Source of the DNA: Shinella daejeonensis
GTDB lineage: Bacteria > Pseudomonadota > Alphaproteobacteria > Rhizobiales > Rhizobiaceae
Assembly (NCBI RefSeq): GCF_024281235.1
Contig: NZ_JAHWXY010000003.1
Span: 62,001-126,000, forward strand
Direction of reading: 5' to 3'
Length of the DNA: 64,000 bases
This document shows, piece after piece, positions 55,349-64,000 of this stretch. How positions within the stretch are numbered: position 1 is the stretch's first letter; each line of letters starts with the position of its first letter. The notes below the pieces were generated by a model. It ran no database searches and had not been told where the DNA came from. It worked only from the letters and a program-made list of their open reading frames with translations. The position numbers and the translations under genes were made by a program.

Positions 55349-55882
55349 TTACTTCTTCTTGCCTTCCTTGCGGACGATACGTTCTTCCGCGTACTTCACA
55401 CCCTTGCCCTTGTAAGGCTCGGGGCGACGATAATCGCGGATTTCCGCGGCGACCTGGCCGACCTGCTGCTTGTTGATACCGGACACGACGATTTCCGTCG
55501 GCTTCGGGACCGCGATCGTGATGCCTTCCGGCGCTTCATACACGACGTCGTGGCTGAAACCGAGCGCCAGTTGCAGGTTCTTGCCCTGCATCGAGGCACG
55601 ATAGCCGACGCCGCTGATTTCGAGCTTGCGTTCGAAACCGTCCTTCACGCCCTTCAGGATACCCTCGATCATCGTGCGGGACATGCCCCACTTCGAACGT
55701 GCGTCCTTGGACTGGTTGATCGGCTCGACGACAACGGCGTTGTCCTCGAGCTTCACGGAGACTTCGTCATTAGCGACGAAGAAGAGTTCGCCCTTCGGGC
55801 CCTTCGCGATAACCTTCCGACCGTCGATGGTCGCGGTAACGCCAGCGGGAACCGGAACGGGCCTTTTACCGATACGAGACAT
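55349..55882 (-). CDS. rplF: 50S ribosomal protein L6
   Basis: L6 lies near the GTPase-associated centre. The 177-residue protein begins [20 protein letters not shown] and has [20 protein letters not shown] and the C-terminal signature [20 protein letters not shown]. It is 42 nt after rpsH and 12 nt before rplR. Confidence 0.98.
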   Translation of the reverse strand: MSRIGKRPVPVPAGVTATIDGRKVIAKGPKGELFFVANDEVSVKLEDNAVVVEPINQSKDARSKWGMSRTMIEGILKGVKDGFERKLEISGVGYRASMQGKNLQLALGFSHDVVYEAPEGITIAVPKPTEIVVSGINKQQVGQVAAEIRDYRRPEPYKGKGVKYAEERIVRKEGKKK

Positions 55883-55924
55883 GTTTCAATCCTGTCTGTT
55901 CGTTATGAAGATCCCTGCCTCGCC

Positions 55925-56323
55925 TTAGAAGACGGAGCAAAGAACCTCGCCACCAACGTTCTGTTCGCGCGCCTGATGATCGGCCATCACGCCCTTCGGG
56001 GTCGAAAGGATGGTGATGCCAAGGCCGTTCGCGACCTGCGGAATGGACTTCACCGAGACATAGACCCGGCGGCCCGGCTTGGAGACACGGTCGATCTTGC
56101 GGATCACCGATGTGCCTTCGTAGTACTTGAGTTCGATGCTCAGCTCGGATTTGCCGTTGTCGAATTCGACCTCGGAATAGCCGCGGATGTAGCCTTCGGC
56201 CTGAAGGACATCGAGAACACGGGCGCGCAGCTTGGATGCCGGCGTGGAAACGCTCGACTTGCGGCGGGAAGCACCGTTGCGGATACGGGTGAGCATATCG
56301 CCCAGGGGATCAGTCATTGCCAT
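55925..56323 (-). CDS. rpsH: 30S ribosomal protein S8
   Basis: S8 binds the central domain of 16S rRNA and, in E. coli, represses the spc operon. The 132-residue protein begins [20 protein letters not shown] (start could be the second ATG) and ends with the S8 signature [20 protein letters not shown]. It is 12 nt after rpsN. Confidence 0.98.
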   Translation of the reverse strand: MAMTDPLGDMLTRIRNGASRRKSSVSTPASKLRARVLDVLQAEGYIRGYSEVEFDNGKSELSIELKYYEGTSVIRKIDRVSKPGRRVYVSVKSIPQVANGLGITILSTPKGVMADHQAREQNVGGEVLCSVF

Positions 56324-56335
56324 GTGCCCGTCTCC

Positions 56336-56641
56336 TTACCAGCTCGACTTGACGATGCCCGGCACCTTGCCGAGATTGCCGAGTTCGCGAAGCGCAATAC
56401 GCGACATCTTGAGTTTGCGATAATAGGCGCGCGGACGGCCGGAAACCTCGCACCGGTTACGGATGCGGGTCTTGGAGCCGTTGCGCGGCAGGGCGGCAAG
56501 CTTCAAGGTCGCCTTGAAGCGCTCTTCAAGCGGAAGAGCCTGGTTCTGAATGACCGCCTTCAGGGCGGCGCGCTTGGGCGCCTGATTGGCAACCAGCTTG
56601 CGGCGGCGCTTGTTCTTTTCAACTGCGCTCGTTTTCGCCAT
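56336..56641 (-). CDS. rpsN: 30S ribosomal protein S14
   Basis: The 101-residue, zinc-free (long) form of S14: [60 protein letters not shown]. The CxxC zinc motifs of the short form are absent, so it should be zinc-independent. It is 34 nt after rplE. Confidence 0.98.
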   Translation of the reverse strand: MAKTSAVEKNKRRRKLVANQAPKRAALKAVIQNQALPLEERFKATLKLAALPRNGSKTRIRNRCEVSGRPRAYYRKLKMSRIALRELGNLGKVPGIVKSSW

Positions 56642-56675
56642 AACAGTTATCCTTCTTTACGCTTGTCGTTACGGA

Positions 56676-57233
56676 TCACTGGCGGAACGGGAAGTTGAGC
56701 TCTTTCAGGAGAGCCCGCGCTTCGTCGTCCGTCGGTGCCGTCGTGCAAACGATGATGTCCATGCCCCACATCTGATCAACCTTGTCGTAGTTGATCTCCG
56801 GGAACACAATGTGCTCCTTGATGCCCATGGCGAAGTTGCCACGGCCATCGAAGGACTTCGGGTTCAGACCACGGAAGTCGCGTACACGGGGCAGCGCGAT
56901 ATTCACGAGGCGATCCAGAAATTCATACATGCGAACGCCGCGCAGGGTGACCTTGGCGCCGATCGGCATGCCTTCGCGCAGCTTGAAGCCGGCGATGGAG
57001 TTGCGGGCGCGCGTGATGACCGGCTTCTGGCCGGAAATCGCCGCGAGGTCCGCAGCGGCAACCGCAGGCTTCTTGGAGTCGCCCGTGGCTTCGCCGACGC
57101 CCATGTTGATGACGATCTTCTCGACCTTCGGGATCTGCATCTCGTTGGCGTAAGAGAACTGCTCCCTCAGCGCCTGGCGAATGCGTTCGTTGTATTCTTT
57201 CTTGAGACGCGGCTCATACTTTGCCTCAGCCAT
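56676..57233 (-). CDS. rplE: 50S ribosomal protein L5
   Basis: 5S rRNA-binding protein. The 185-residue protein has [20 protein letters not shown], the L5 signature [20 protein letters not shown], and [20 protein letters not shown]. Start: ATG at 57231-57233 ([10 protein letters not shown]), which overlaps rplX by 8 nt. An in-frame start ten codons upstream is less likely. Confidence 0.98.
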   Translation of the reverse strand: MAEAKYEPRLKKEYNERIRQALREQFSYANEMQIPKVEKIVINMGVGEATGDSKKPAVAAADLAAISGQKPVITRARNSIAGFKLREGMPIGAKVTLRGVRMYEFLDRLVNIALPRVRDFRGLNPKSFDGRGNFAMGIKEHIVFPEINYDKVDQMWGMDIIVCTTAPTDDEARALLKELNFPFRQ

Positions 57234-57537
57234 CGATCGACACTCCCGAACGCTTTGCCACACGAACCTTCTTGTCGCCCTCGATCTTGAAACCGACGCG
57301 GGTCGGCTTGCCGTCCTTGGGGTCGGCGATCGCCAGGTTGGAAAGATGGATCGGAGCTTCCTTGGTGATGATACCGGCTTCCTGGTTCTGCGTCTGGCGC
57401 TGGTGACGCTTCACCAGGTTGATGCCGCGAACGAGCGCCTGGTCGTCCTTCGGCATGACCTGAACGACTTCACCCGAGCGACCCTTGTCCTTGCCGGCGA
57501 GTACGACGACCTTGTCGCCTTTACGAATCTTTTGCAT
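57226..57537 (-). CDS. rplX: 50S ribosomal protein L24
   Basis: Assembly-initiator protein of the large subunit. The 103-residue protein begins [20 protein letters not shown] (KOW motif) and has [21 protein letters not shown] chose the ATG at 57537 because GGAG lies about 8 nt before it; an ATG two codons earlier is too close to that site. Its 3' end overlaps rplE by 8 nt. Confidence 0.97.
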   Translation of the reverse strand: MQKIRKGDKVVVLAGKDKGRSGEVVQVMPKDDQALVRGINLVKRHQRQTQNQEAGIITKEAPIHLSNLAIADPKDGKPTRVGFKIEGDKKVRVAKRSGVSIDG

Positions 57538-57550
57538 AGCCATCGCTCCT

Positions 57551-57919
57551 TTAGAGTACTTCCGGAGCCAGCGAGATGATCTTCATATGGTTCTTGGCGC
57601 GAAGCTCGCGCGGAACCGGTCCGAAGATACGGGTGCCGATGGGCTCTTTCTTGTTGTCGATCAGAACGGCAGCATTGTTGTCGAAACGGATGACGCTGCC
57701 GTCAGCGCGACGGATGTCCTTGGCGGTACGCACGACCACCGCCTTCATCACATCACCCTTCTTCACGCGGCCACGCGGGATCGCTTCCTTGATCGAGACG
57801 ACGATGATATCGCCGATCGAAGCGTACTTGCGCTTGGAGCCGCCCAGCACCTTGATGCACATGACACGACGTGCGCCGGAATTATCCGCGACGTCGAGGT
57901 TAGTCTGCATCTGAATCAT
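57551..57919 (-). CDS. rplN: 50S ribosomal protein L14
   Basis: A 122-residue L14: [40 protein letters not shown], and the C-terminal [20 protein letters not shown]. It is the first gene of the spc-type segment, separated from rpsQ by 250 bp and a terminator, matching the S10/spc boundary in E. coli. Confidence 0.98.
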   Translation of the reverse strand: MIQMQTNLDVADNSGARRVMCIKVLGGSKRKYASIGDIIVVSIKEAIPRGRVKKGDVMKAVVVRTAKDIRRADGSVIRFDNNAAVLIDNKKEPIGTRIFGPVPRELRAKNHMKIISLAPEVL

Positions 57920-58169
57920 GTCAGGTCGCCTTCTTGTTTTACCGGACCGGTTGGGCCGCCCTCATGGCAAAGGGGGCCCCCTGTTCCAGCCTATGAAAAT
58001 TCATCTTTTTCGCGCGGGATGGTGGTGCCAAGGTGGTTTCCGCGACGGTTTCCCGCCGGACCTTCCCTGCGCTCAAAGCAAAAGAACGCTCGTGATTCCG
58101 AGCGTCCTTGCGCTGCTTCATACAGATTTCCACGCCAGACGCAAGGGCCGGCCGCAAATCCGTCTGAAA
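57920..58169 (-). promoter_or_regulatory. rpsQ-rplN intergenic region
   Basis: 250 bp without a gene. It holds a terminator (58071-58107), a 12-bp palindrome AGGGGGCCCCCT (57971-57982) close to rplN, and an ATGAA/TTCAT inverted pair near 57992-58003. A weak TTGGCA-N17-AAAGAT pair on the minus strand is the only promoter-like match. The palindrome and pair may be part of a leader that senses ribosomal protein levels. Confidence 0.4.
58071..58107 (-). terminator. Intrinsic terminator at the S10/spc boundary
   Basis: GGACGCTCG pairs with CGAGCGTTC (one G-U) around loop GAATCA on the minus strand, followed by TTTTGCTTT. It lies 62 nt past the rpsQ stop. Confidence 0.8.
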
Positions 58170-58406
58170 TTAAGCCTGGGCCGATACGACGACCCAGCGC
58201 TTGTCCTTGGAAATCGGCGCGCATTCCTGGATGGAAACGACGTCGCCGACCTTGAACTGGTTGGCTTCGTCGTGCGCCTTGTACTTCTTCGACCGGCGAA
58301 CGGTCTTCTGAAGGAGGGGATGCGCAAAGCGGCGTTCGACGCGAACGACAACGGTCTTGTCGTTCTTGTCGCTGACTACGGTGCCCTGCAGAATGCGTTT
58401 CGGCAT
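58170..58406 (-). CDS. rpsQ: 30S ribosomal protein S17
   Basis: A 78-residue S17: [60 protein letters not shown]. It ends the S10 segment, 12 nt after rpmC, and is followed by a terminator. Confidence 0.98.
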   Translation of the reverse strand: MPKRILQGTVVSDKNDKTVVVRVERRFAHPLLQKTVRRSKKYKAHDEANQFKVGDVVSIQECAPISKDKRWVVVSAQA

Positions 58407-58418
58407 ATTCTTCTTCCT

Positions 58419-58619
58419 TTAAGCCTTGGCTTCTGCCGCCTTCTGGCGGGCAATGGTCTTGACGCGCGCGATGTCCTTGCGAACTTCGTTGATGCGCGAG
58501 GTCTTCTCGAGCTGGCCGGTCGCCTTCTGGAAGCGCAGATTGAACTGCTCTTTCTTCAGCTTGGCAAGCTCTTCCTTGAGCTGGTCGGCGCTGAGCGCCC
58601 GAACGTCTGCGGCTTTCAT
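58419..58619 (-). CDS. rpmC: 50S ribosomal protein L29
   Basis: A 66-residue L29 made of two helices: [60 protein letters not shown]. It binds near the tunnel exit close to L23. Spacing to rplP and rpsQ is 12 nt each. Confidence 0.98.
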   Translation of the reverse strand: MKAADVRALSADQLKEELAKLKKEQFNLRFQKATGQLEKTSRINEVRKDIARVKTIARQKAAEAKA

Positions 58620-58631
58620 CGCTACTGCCCC

Positions 58632-59045
58632 TTACTCTGCAATGCGCTGTACGAAGCGCGTCTTGACCGAGAGCTTGGCCGAGCCGAGGCGCAGCGCCTC
58701 ACGGGCGATCTCTTCGGAAACGCCGTCGATCTCGAACATCATCCGGCCGGGCTTGACCTTGCAGGCCCAGTAATCGACCGACCCCTTGCCCTTGCCCATA
58801 CGCACTTCAGTGGGCTTCGAGGTGACCGGCACGTCGGGAAACACGCGGATCCAGACGCGGCCGGCACGCTTCATGTAGCGGGTGATCGCGCGGCGGGCCG
58901 CCTCGATCTCGCGCGCATTGACGCGGTTCGGCTCCTGAGCCTTCAGACCGAACTCGCCGAAAGCGAGATCAGATCCGCCCTTGGCGACGCCCTTGATGCG
59001 GCCCTTGAACTGCTTGCGGTACTTTGTACGCTTTGGCTGCAACAT
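58632..59045 (-). CDS. rplP: 50S ribosomal protein L16
   Basis: L16 positions A-site tRNA. The 137-residue protein has [60 protein letters not shown] and [20 protein letters not shown]. It starts 38 nt after rpsC. Confidence 0.98.
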   Translation of the reverse strand: MLQPKRTKYRKQFKGRIKGVAKGGSDLAFGEFGLKAQEPNRVNAREIEAARRAITRYMKRAGRVWIRVFPDVPVTSKPTEVRMGKGKGSVDYWACKVKPGRMMFEIDGVSEEIAREALRLGSAKLSVKTRFVQRIAE

Positions 59046-59083
59046 TTTTTTACTTCTCCGATATTGGCTGCCAAACGCGACGG

Positions 59084-59815
59084 TTACGCGTTTTCGCGAC
59101 GACGATCACGATCGCGTTCGCGATCACGGCCACCGGCGCCCTGGTTGTCACTTTCGCTTGCGCGACGTTCGGAGGCCATCGGATCGTGCTCAAGGATTTC
59201 ACCCTTGAAGATCCAGACCTTGATGCCGCAGATGCCGAAAGCGGTTTCCGCTTCGGCCGTGCCGTAGTCGATATCGGCACGCAGCGTATGCAGCGGAACG
59301 CGGCCTTCACGGTACCATTCCGTACGGGCGATTTCCGCACCGCCGAGACGACCGGCGCAGGTGATCCTGATGCCTTCGGCGCCAAGACGCATGGCCGACT
59401 GAACGGCGCGCTTCATGGCGCGGCGGAACGCAACGCGACGCTCAAGCTGCTGGGCGATCGACTGGGCGACCAGCGTGGCGTCGGTTTCCGGCTTGCGCAC
59501 CTCGACGATGTTGAGGTGCGTTTCCGAACGCGTCATTTCGGCAAGCTTCTTGCGAAGCTTCTCGATGTCGGCGCCCTTCTTGCCGATGATCAGGCCCGGG
59601 CGCGCCGAGTGGATCGTGATGCGGCACTTCTTGTGCGGACGCTCGATGACCACCTTGGAGATGCCGGCCTGCTTCAGCTCGTCCTGAACGAACTTGCGGA
59701 TCTTCAGGTCTTCATGAAGAAGCTGGCCGTATTCGGCGTTATCAGCGAACCAGCGGCTGTCCCATGTGCGGTTGATGCCGAGGCGGAACCCGATCGGATT
59801 AATCTTCTGGCCCAT
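59084..59815 (-). CDS. rpsC: 30S ribosomal protein S3
   Basis: S3 is at the mRNA entry site. The 243-residue protein has [20 protein letters not shown], the KH-domain [20 protein letters not shown], and the C-terminal S3 signature [20 protein letters not shown]. The tail is rich in arginine and aspartate ([16 protein letters not shown]), longer than in E. coli. It overlaps rplV by 1 nt. Confidence 0.98.
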   Translation of the reverse strand: MGQKINPIGFRLGINRTWDSRWFADNAEYGQLLHEDLKIRKFVQDELKQAGISKVVIERPHKKCRITIHSARPGLIIGKKGADIEKLRKKLAEMTRSETHLNIVEVRKPETDATLVAQSIAQQLERRVAFRRAMKRAVQSAMRLGAEGIRITCAGRLGGAEIARTEWYREGRVPLHTLRADIDYGTAEAETAFGICGIKVWIFKGEILEHDPMASERRASESDNQGAGGRDRERDRDRRRENA

Positions 59816-60204
59816 TATGCGGCCTCCCCTTTGGCTTCGACTTCACGGACGACGATCGTCAGGTGCGAGAAAGGCTTCTCGACCCGCGACGCGCGGCCGC
59901 GGCCGCGAGCTTGGAAACGCTTCATGACGATCGACTTGCCGACGTAGGCTTCCGCCACGACCAGCGAATCGACGTCGAGATCATGGTTGTTCTCGGCGTT
60001 GGCGATTGCGGATTCAAGCGTCTTCTTCACCGTGACGGCGATCCGCTTGCGAGAAAACTCGAGTTCTGCCAGAGCGCGATCGACCTTCTTGCCGCGGATC
60101 AGCGCGGCAACCAGGTTGAGCTTCTGGGGGCTGACGCGGATCGTGCGCGCAATGGCCTGCGCCTCGTTATCCTTCAGCCGACGTTCGGCTTTTGCCTTGC
60201 CCAT
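59815..60204 (-). CDS. rplV: 50S ribosomal protein L22
   Basis: L22 lines the peptide tunnel and is a site of macrolide resistance changes. The 129-residue protein has [40 protein letters not shown] and the beta-hairpin region [20 protein letters not shown]. It overlaps rpsC by 1 nt and lies 2 nt after rpsS. Confidence 0.98.
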   Translation of the reverse strand: MGKAKAERRLKDNEAQAIARTIRVSPQKLNLVAALIRGKKVDRALAELEFSRKRIAVTVKKTLESAIANAENNHDLDVDSLVVAEAYVGKSIVMKRFQARGRGRASRVEKPFSHLTIVVREVEAKGEAA

Positions 60205-60206
60205 CG

Positions 60207-60485
60207 TTACTTCCTCTTCGCCTTCTTGTCCGCACCGTGACCGTAATAGGTCCGGGTCGGAGCGAATTCACCTAGCTTGTGGCCGATCATGTCTTCGTTG
60301 ACGGCCACCGGGATGTGCTTGCTGCCGTTGTAGACGCCGAAGGTGAGACCTACGAACTGCGGCAGGATCGTGGAGCGACGGCTCCAGGTCTTGATAACCT
60401 CGTTGCGACCGCCTTCGCGAACCTTCTCAGCCTTCTTGAGAAGATAGCCGTCAACAAACGGGCCTTTCCATACTGAACGAGCCAT
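60207..60485 (-). CDS. rpsS: 30S ribosomal protein S19
   Basis: A 92-residue S19 of the 30S head: [80 protein letters not shown]. It is 15 nt after rplB and 2 nt before rplV. Confidence 0.98.
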   Translation of the reverse strand: MARSVWKGPFVDGYLLKKAEKVREGGRNEVIKTWSRRSTILPQFVGLTFGVYNGSKHIPVAVNEDMIGHKLGEFAPTRTYYGHGADKKAKRK

Positions 60486-60500
60486 TCCTGACTACCTCTC

Positions 60501-61337
60501 TTATTTCTTACGCTGATGGCGCGAACGCATGATGAACTTGTCGGTCGACTTGTTCGAACGGGTGCGCTTGCCCTTGGTCGGCTTGCCCCAGGGGGTGACC
60601 GGATGGCGGCCGCCCGAGGTGCGGCCTTCACCACCGCCGTGCGGGTGGTCGACCGGGTTCATGACGACGCCGCGAACATGCGGACGCTTGCCGCGCCAGC
60701 GCGAACGACCGGCCTTGCCATCGTTGATATTGCCGTGTTCCGGGTTCGATACCGCGCCGATCGTCGCAAGGCAAGCGCTGTGAACCAGACGCTGCTCACC
60801 CGAGTTCAGGCGAAGGATCGCCATCCCCTGGTCACGACCGACGAGCTGGACGAAGGTGCCGGCCGAACGGGCGATCTGGCCGCCCTTGCCCGGCTTCATC
60901 TCGACGTTGTGAACGATCGAGCCGACCGGGACGTATTGCAGCGGCATCGCGTTGCCCGGCTTGACGTCGACCGCCTTGTCGGATGCGATCACCTTGTCAC
61001 CGGCCGCCACGCGCTGCGGCGCCAGGATATAGGCCTGTTCGCCGTCGGCATAGGTGACGAGCGCGATGAAGGCGCTGCGGTTCGGGTCGTACTCAAGCCG
61101 CTCGATCGTGCCTTCGACGCCGAACTTGCGACGCTTGAAGTCGATCAGGCGATAGGTCCGCTTGTGCCCGCCGCCACGGAAGCGAACGGTCATGCGACCC
61201 ATGTTGTTGCGTCCGCCCTTGGACGACAGGCCTTCGGTCAGGGCCTTGACGGGCTTGCCCTTGTGGAGGCTCGACCGGTCGACGATGACCAGCTGACGCT
61301 GGCTCGGAGAGGTCGGATTGAAATGTCTCAATGCCAT
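60501..61337 (-). CDS. rplB: 50S ribosomal protein L2
   Basis: L2 is near the peptidyl-transferase centre. The 278-residue protein has [40 protein letters not shown], and the L2 signature [20 protein letters not shown]. It is 38 nt after rplW. Confidence 0.98.
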   Translation of the reverse strand: MALRHFNPTSPSQRQLVIVDRSSLHKGKPVKALTEGLSSKGGRNNMGRMTVRFRGGGHKRTYRLIDFKRRKFGVEGTIERLEYDPNRSAFIALVTYADGEQAYILAPQRVAAGDKVIASDKAVDVKPGNAMPLQYVPVGSIVHNVEMKPGKGGQIARSAGTFVQLVGRDQGMAILRLNSGEQRLVHSACLATIGAVSNPEHGNINDGKAGRSRWRGKRPHVRGVVMNPVDHPHGGGEGRTSGGRHPVTPWGKPTKGKRTRSNKSTDKFIMRSRHQRKK

Positions 61338-61375
61338 TTTCTTGTTCCCTTTCGGTCTTTCGCCGGCTGGCCTGA

Positions 61376-61669
61376 TCAGAGTCCGGTGGAGACGTCGATG
61401 GTCTGACCGTCAGCAAGGGTGACGATCGCCTTCTTGACATCTGCCTGCCGGCCGGAGAAGCCGCGGAAACGCTTGACCTTGCCCTTGCGGAGCAGCGTGT
61501 TGACGGCCGTGACCTTGACGCCGAAGAGAGCTTCCACCGCAGCCTTGATTTCCGGCTTGGAAGCGCGCTTGGCGACGTTGAAGATGACCTGGTTCTGTTC
61601 GGAGACCAGCGTCGACTTTTCGGTGATCGCCGGTGAGACGATCACATCGTAGTGGCGAAGATCCGTCAT
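61376..61669 (-). CDS. rplW: 50S ribosomal protein L23
   Basis: L23 docks SRP and trigger factor at the tunnel exit. The 97-residue protein has [40 protein letters not shown]-type [20 protein letters not shown]. Its start overlaps the rplD stop by 4 nt. Confidence 0.98.
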   Translation of the reverse strand: MTDLRHYDVIVSPAITEKSTLVSEQNQVIFNVAKRASKPEIKAAVEALFGVKVTAVNTLLRKGKVKRFRGFSGRQADVKKAIVTLADGQTIDVSTGL

Positions 61670-62286
61670 TTGAACCGCTCCTCCAGAGCCTCTACAGCCG
61701 CCTTGGACAGCACGAGCTTGCCGCGGCGCAGGATATCGTAAACATTGATGCCCTGGATCGGCAGAACGTCCACGTTCGGGATGTTCCGGGCTGCGAGCTG
61801 GAAGTTGCCATCCAGTTCGGCGCCGCCGATGAAAAGAGCGTTCGTGAGGCCGAGCGACGCGAAGGTGCCGACAAGCGCCTTGGTCTTGGCTTCGCTGGCG
61901 ACGAGATCGTCGACGATGATCAGCTCGTCAGCCTTCAGCTTGGCCGAAAGCGCGTGGCGCAGGCCGAGCGCGCGAACCTGCTTGGGCAGATCGTGCGCGT
62001 GGCTGCGGACGACCGGACCGTGTGCGGTGCCACCGCCGCGGAACTGCGGAGCGCGAGCGGAATGGTGCCGGGCGCGGCCGGTGCCCTTCTGCTTGTACAT
62101 CTTCGCGCCGGTCCGGGAGATTTCCGAACGGCCCTTGGACTTGTGGGTGCCCTGCTGCTTCTTGGCGAGCTGCCAGCGCACAACGCGGGCAATGATGTCT
62201 TCGCGCGGCTCCAGGCCGAAAATCGCGTCGGAAAGGGAGACCTTGCCGGCGTCCTTCCCCTCGAGGGTCGTGACTTTGAGATCCAT
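61666..62286 (-). CDS. rplD: 50S ribosomal protein L4
   Basis: L4 lines the tunnel and, in E. coli, represses the S10 operon. The 206-residue protein has the loop [20 protein letters not shown] with [20 protein letters not shown], and a C-terminal [20 protein letters not shown]-like end. It is 12 nt after rplC and overlaps rplW by 4 nt. Confidence 0.98.
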   Translation of the reverse strand: MDLKVTTLEGKDAGKVSLSDAIFGLEPREDIIARVVRWQLAKKQQGTHKSKGRSEISRTGAKMYKQKGTGRARHHSARAPQFRGGGTAHGPVVRSHAHDLPKQVRALGLRHALSAKLKADELIIVDDLVASEAKTKALVGTFASLGLTNALFIGGAELDGNFQLAARNIPNVDVLPIQGINVYDILRRGKLVLSKAAVEALEERFK

Positions 62287-62298
62287 GATCAGGCTCCC

Positions 62299-62982
62299 TT
62301 ACTTGGCTGCGGCACGGACGCCAGCCGGACGCGGAGCGTCGGCGGGAATGCCGGACTTGATGGCGTCGCGAACGACGATCCAGGAACCCTTGGAACCGGG
62401 AACCGCGCCCTTGACGAGAATGAGACCACGCTCCTCGTCAGTGGACACGACTTCGAGATTCTGGGTGGTGACGCGGGTCTGGCCCATATGGCCGGCCATG
62501 CGCTTGCCCTTCCAGACACGACCCGGATCCTGGTTGGAGCCGGTCGAACCATGCGAACGGTGCGAGATGGAAACGCCGTGAGACGCGTGCAGGCCGCCGA
62601 AATTGTGACGCTTCATGGCGCCGGCGAAGCCCTTACCGATCGTCGTGCCCGTGACGTCAACATACTGACCGGCGATGAAATGGCCGGCGGTCAGCTCCGA
62701 ACCGACCTCGATGAGGTTGTCCGAAGACACGCGGAATTCAACGATCTTCGCCTTGGGCTCGACGCTGGCGGCGGCGAACTGGCCGCGAAGGGCCTTCGCC
62801 GTGTTCTTGACCTTGGACGAGCCGGCGCCGAGCTGAACGGCCGTGTAACCGTTCTTTTCCTCGGTGCGCTGGGCCAGAACCTGGCAGTTGTCCAGTCGCA
62901 AAACCGTTACGGGAATGTGTTCTCCTGCGTCGTTGTAGACGCGGGTCATTCCTACTTTCTGTGCAATAACACCTGAACGCAT
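62299..62982 (-). CDS. rplC: 50S ribosomal protein L3
   Basis: L3 initiates 50S assembly. The 227-residue protein begins [20 protein letters not shown] and has the L3 signature [20 protein letters not shown], then [22 protein letters not shown]-terminal extension rich in alanine and proline makes it longer than E. coli L3 (209 aa). It is separated from rpsJ by 167 bp. Confidence 0.98.
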   Translation of the reverse strand: MRSGVIAQKVGMTRVYNDAGEHIPVTVLRLDNCQVLAQRTEEKNGYTAVQLGAGSSKVKNTAKALRGQFAAASVEPKAKIVEFRVSSDNLIEVGSELTAGHFIAGQYVDVTGTTIGKGFAGAMKRHNFGGLHASHGVSISHRSHGSTGSNQDPGRVWKGKRMAGHMGQTRVTTQNLEVVSTDEERGLILVKGAVPGSKGSWIVVRDAIKSGIPADAPRPAGVRAAAK

Positions 62983-63149
62983 GGTTCAATCCTCTTAGAA
63001 GTCCTGCCGGAGATCCCGTCGATGCCGGGAGCCCGTCATGCCTCTGGTTTAAGGATTCCACGTCGGCAAGAAGCCTCCGGGTTTCCCGTTTTTGGAAGAC
63101 GTCGGCTTAACGCCACGTACCTTCCTTGTTATTTCGGCTTTCGCCGGAC

Positions 63150-63458
63150 TTAGAGTTTGATCTCTACGTCTACACCGGCCGCAAGGTCGAGCTTCATCAG
63201 GGCGTCGACGGTCTGCGGGGTCGGATCTACGATGTCGAGCAGGCGCTTGTGCGTGCGCATCTCGAACTGTTCACGGCTCTTCTTGTCGACGTGGGGCGAC
63301 CGGTTGACCGTGAACTTTTCAATTCGCGTCGGCAGCGGCACGGGGCCGCGGACGCTGGCGCCGGTGCGCTTCGCCGTCGACACGATTTCACGCGTGGAGG
63401 CGTCAAGAATCCGGTGGTCAAACGCCTTGAGGCGGATGCGGATGTTCTGGCCGTTCAT
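63150..63458 (-). CDS. rpsJ: 30S ribosomal protein S10
   Basis: S10 (NusE) is a 30S head protein that also joins NusB in antitermination. The 102-residue protein has [40 protein letters not shown] and [20 protein letters not shown]. It is the first gene after tuf, 154 bp away across a GGGACGGG/CCCCGTCCC-type hairpin (63559-63581) that lacks a T run. Confidence 0.98.
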
Positions 63459-63612
63459 TACGACTTGTCCTTATTCGTGATTCTGGCGCTTCCCATAACG
63501 GAATGCGCGTGGAAACTCAATTGATGTTCGACCAATCCGCCATCTTTTCAAAGATCGGAGGGACGGGTTGCCCCGTCCCTGCCCTTAACAGCGGCCTTAG
63601 TCGGCCTGCTGC

Positions 63613-64000
<388 letters not shown>

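Noticed and set aside
63559-63581. GGGACGGG/CCCCGTCCC hairpin between tuf and rpsJ as terminator
   Set aside because: Good stem but no T run on the coding strand, so I did not list it as a terminator.

Overview
The window is a stretch of the main chromosome of an alphaproteobacterium, almost certainly a member of the Rhizobiaceae (Agrobacterium/Rhizobium/Ensifer/Shinella type). This rests on high GC with strong third-position bias, an ExoR-type Sel1 repeat protein, PopZ next to valS, a B12-dependent class II ribonucleotide reductase (nrdJ), a TGA-N9-TCA (RirA-type) iron operator, a TTAA-N7-TTAA (CtrA-type) box, and an alpha-operon gene order without rpsD. No phage, transposon, CRISPR array or secretion system is visible. 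Most of the window is core genome.

Layout. 1-8.7 kb (minus strand): dgt, argS, a very large SPOR-domain membrane protein, nagZ, scpA and the start of scpB (cut by the window edge). 8.9-10.1 kb (plus): erpA (Fe-S carrier) and xthA. 10.1-18.6 kb (minus): exoR, a FadL-like porin, valS, popZ, tolC and an isoaspartyl-methyltransferase-like protein. 18.9-20.4 kb: exbB-exbD behind a candidate RirA site. 20.5-22.1 kb: tRNA-Cys, two small membrane proteins, tRNA-Asn and a small CDS with a CtrA-like box upstream. 22.4-26.3 kb: a tight cysteine synthase / alaX / sseA / GNAT operon, then a small OmpA-like protein. 26.5-33.1 kb: an APH-like kinase, three 58-bp tandem repeats, a membrane diguanylate cyclase, hlyU-like, ilvA, trkH and a secreted hypothetical protein. 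33.2-34.8 kb: a lower-GC islet with a FemAB/GNAT-like gene beside tRNA-Leu. 35-38.1 kb: wrbA, a CinA-like protein, a universal stress protein and gpt. 38.1-42.6 kb: a long leader with tandem NrdR-like boxes, then nrdJ. 42.8-48.3 kb: a small protein plus alpha/beta hydrolase pair, rarA, a DegP/Q protease, and msrP-msrQ.

48.4-64 kb (minus strand) is the ribosomal protein cluster. In transcription order it runs tuf (partial), rpsJ, rplC, rplD, rplW, rplB, rpsS, rplV, rpsC, rplP, rpmC, rpsQ | rplN, rplX, rplE, rpsN, rpsH, rplF, rplR, rpsE, rpmD, rplO | secY, adk, rpsM | rpsK, rpoA, rplQ. The bars mark perfect or near-perfect hairpins followed by a T run on the coding strand. Two downstream segments also carry promoter-like TTGAC(A/T)-N17 sequences. 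The cluster therefore looks divided into separately controlled units rather than one continuous operon.

The most interesting signals are mostly regulatory: the internal terminators of the ribosomal cluster, the tandem NrdR boxes 31 bp apart ahead of nrdJ, the RirA-type site ahead of exbB, and the CtrA-type box ahead of an undescribed 69-residue protein. Others are the 58-bp inverted-repeat units, the tRNA-Leu-linked islet, and the operon joining cysteine synthesis, mischarged-tRNA editing and sulfur transfer. I did not find a clearly new multi-gene system.
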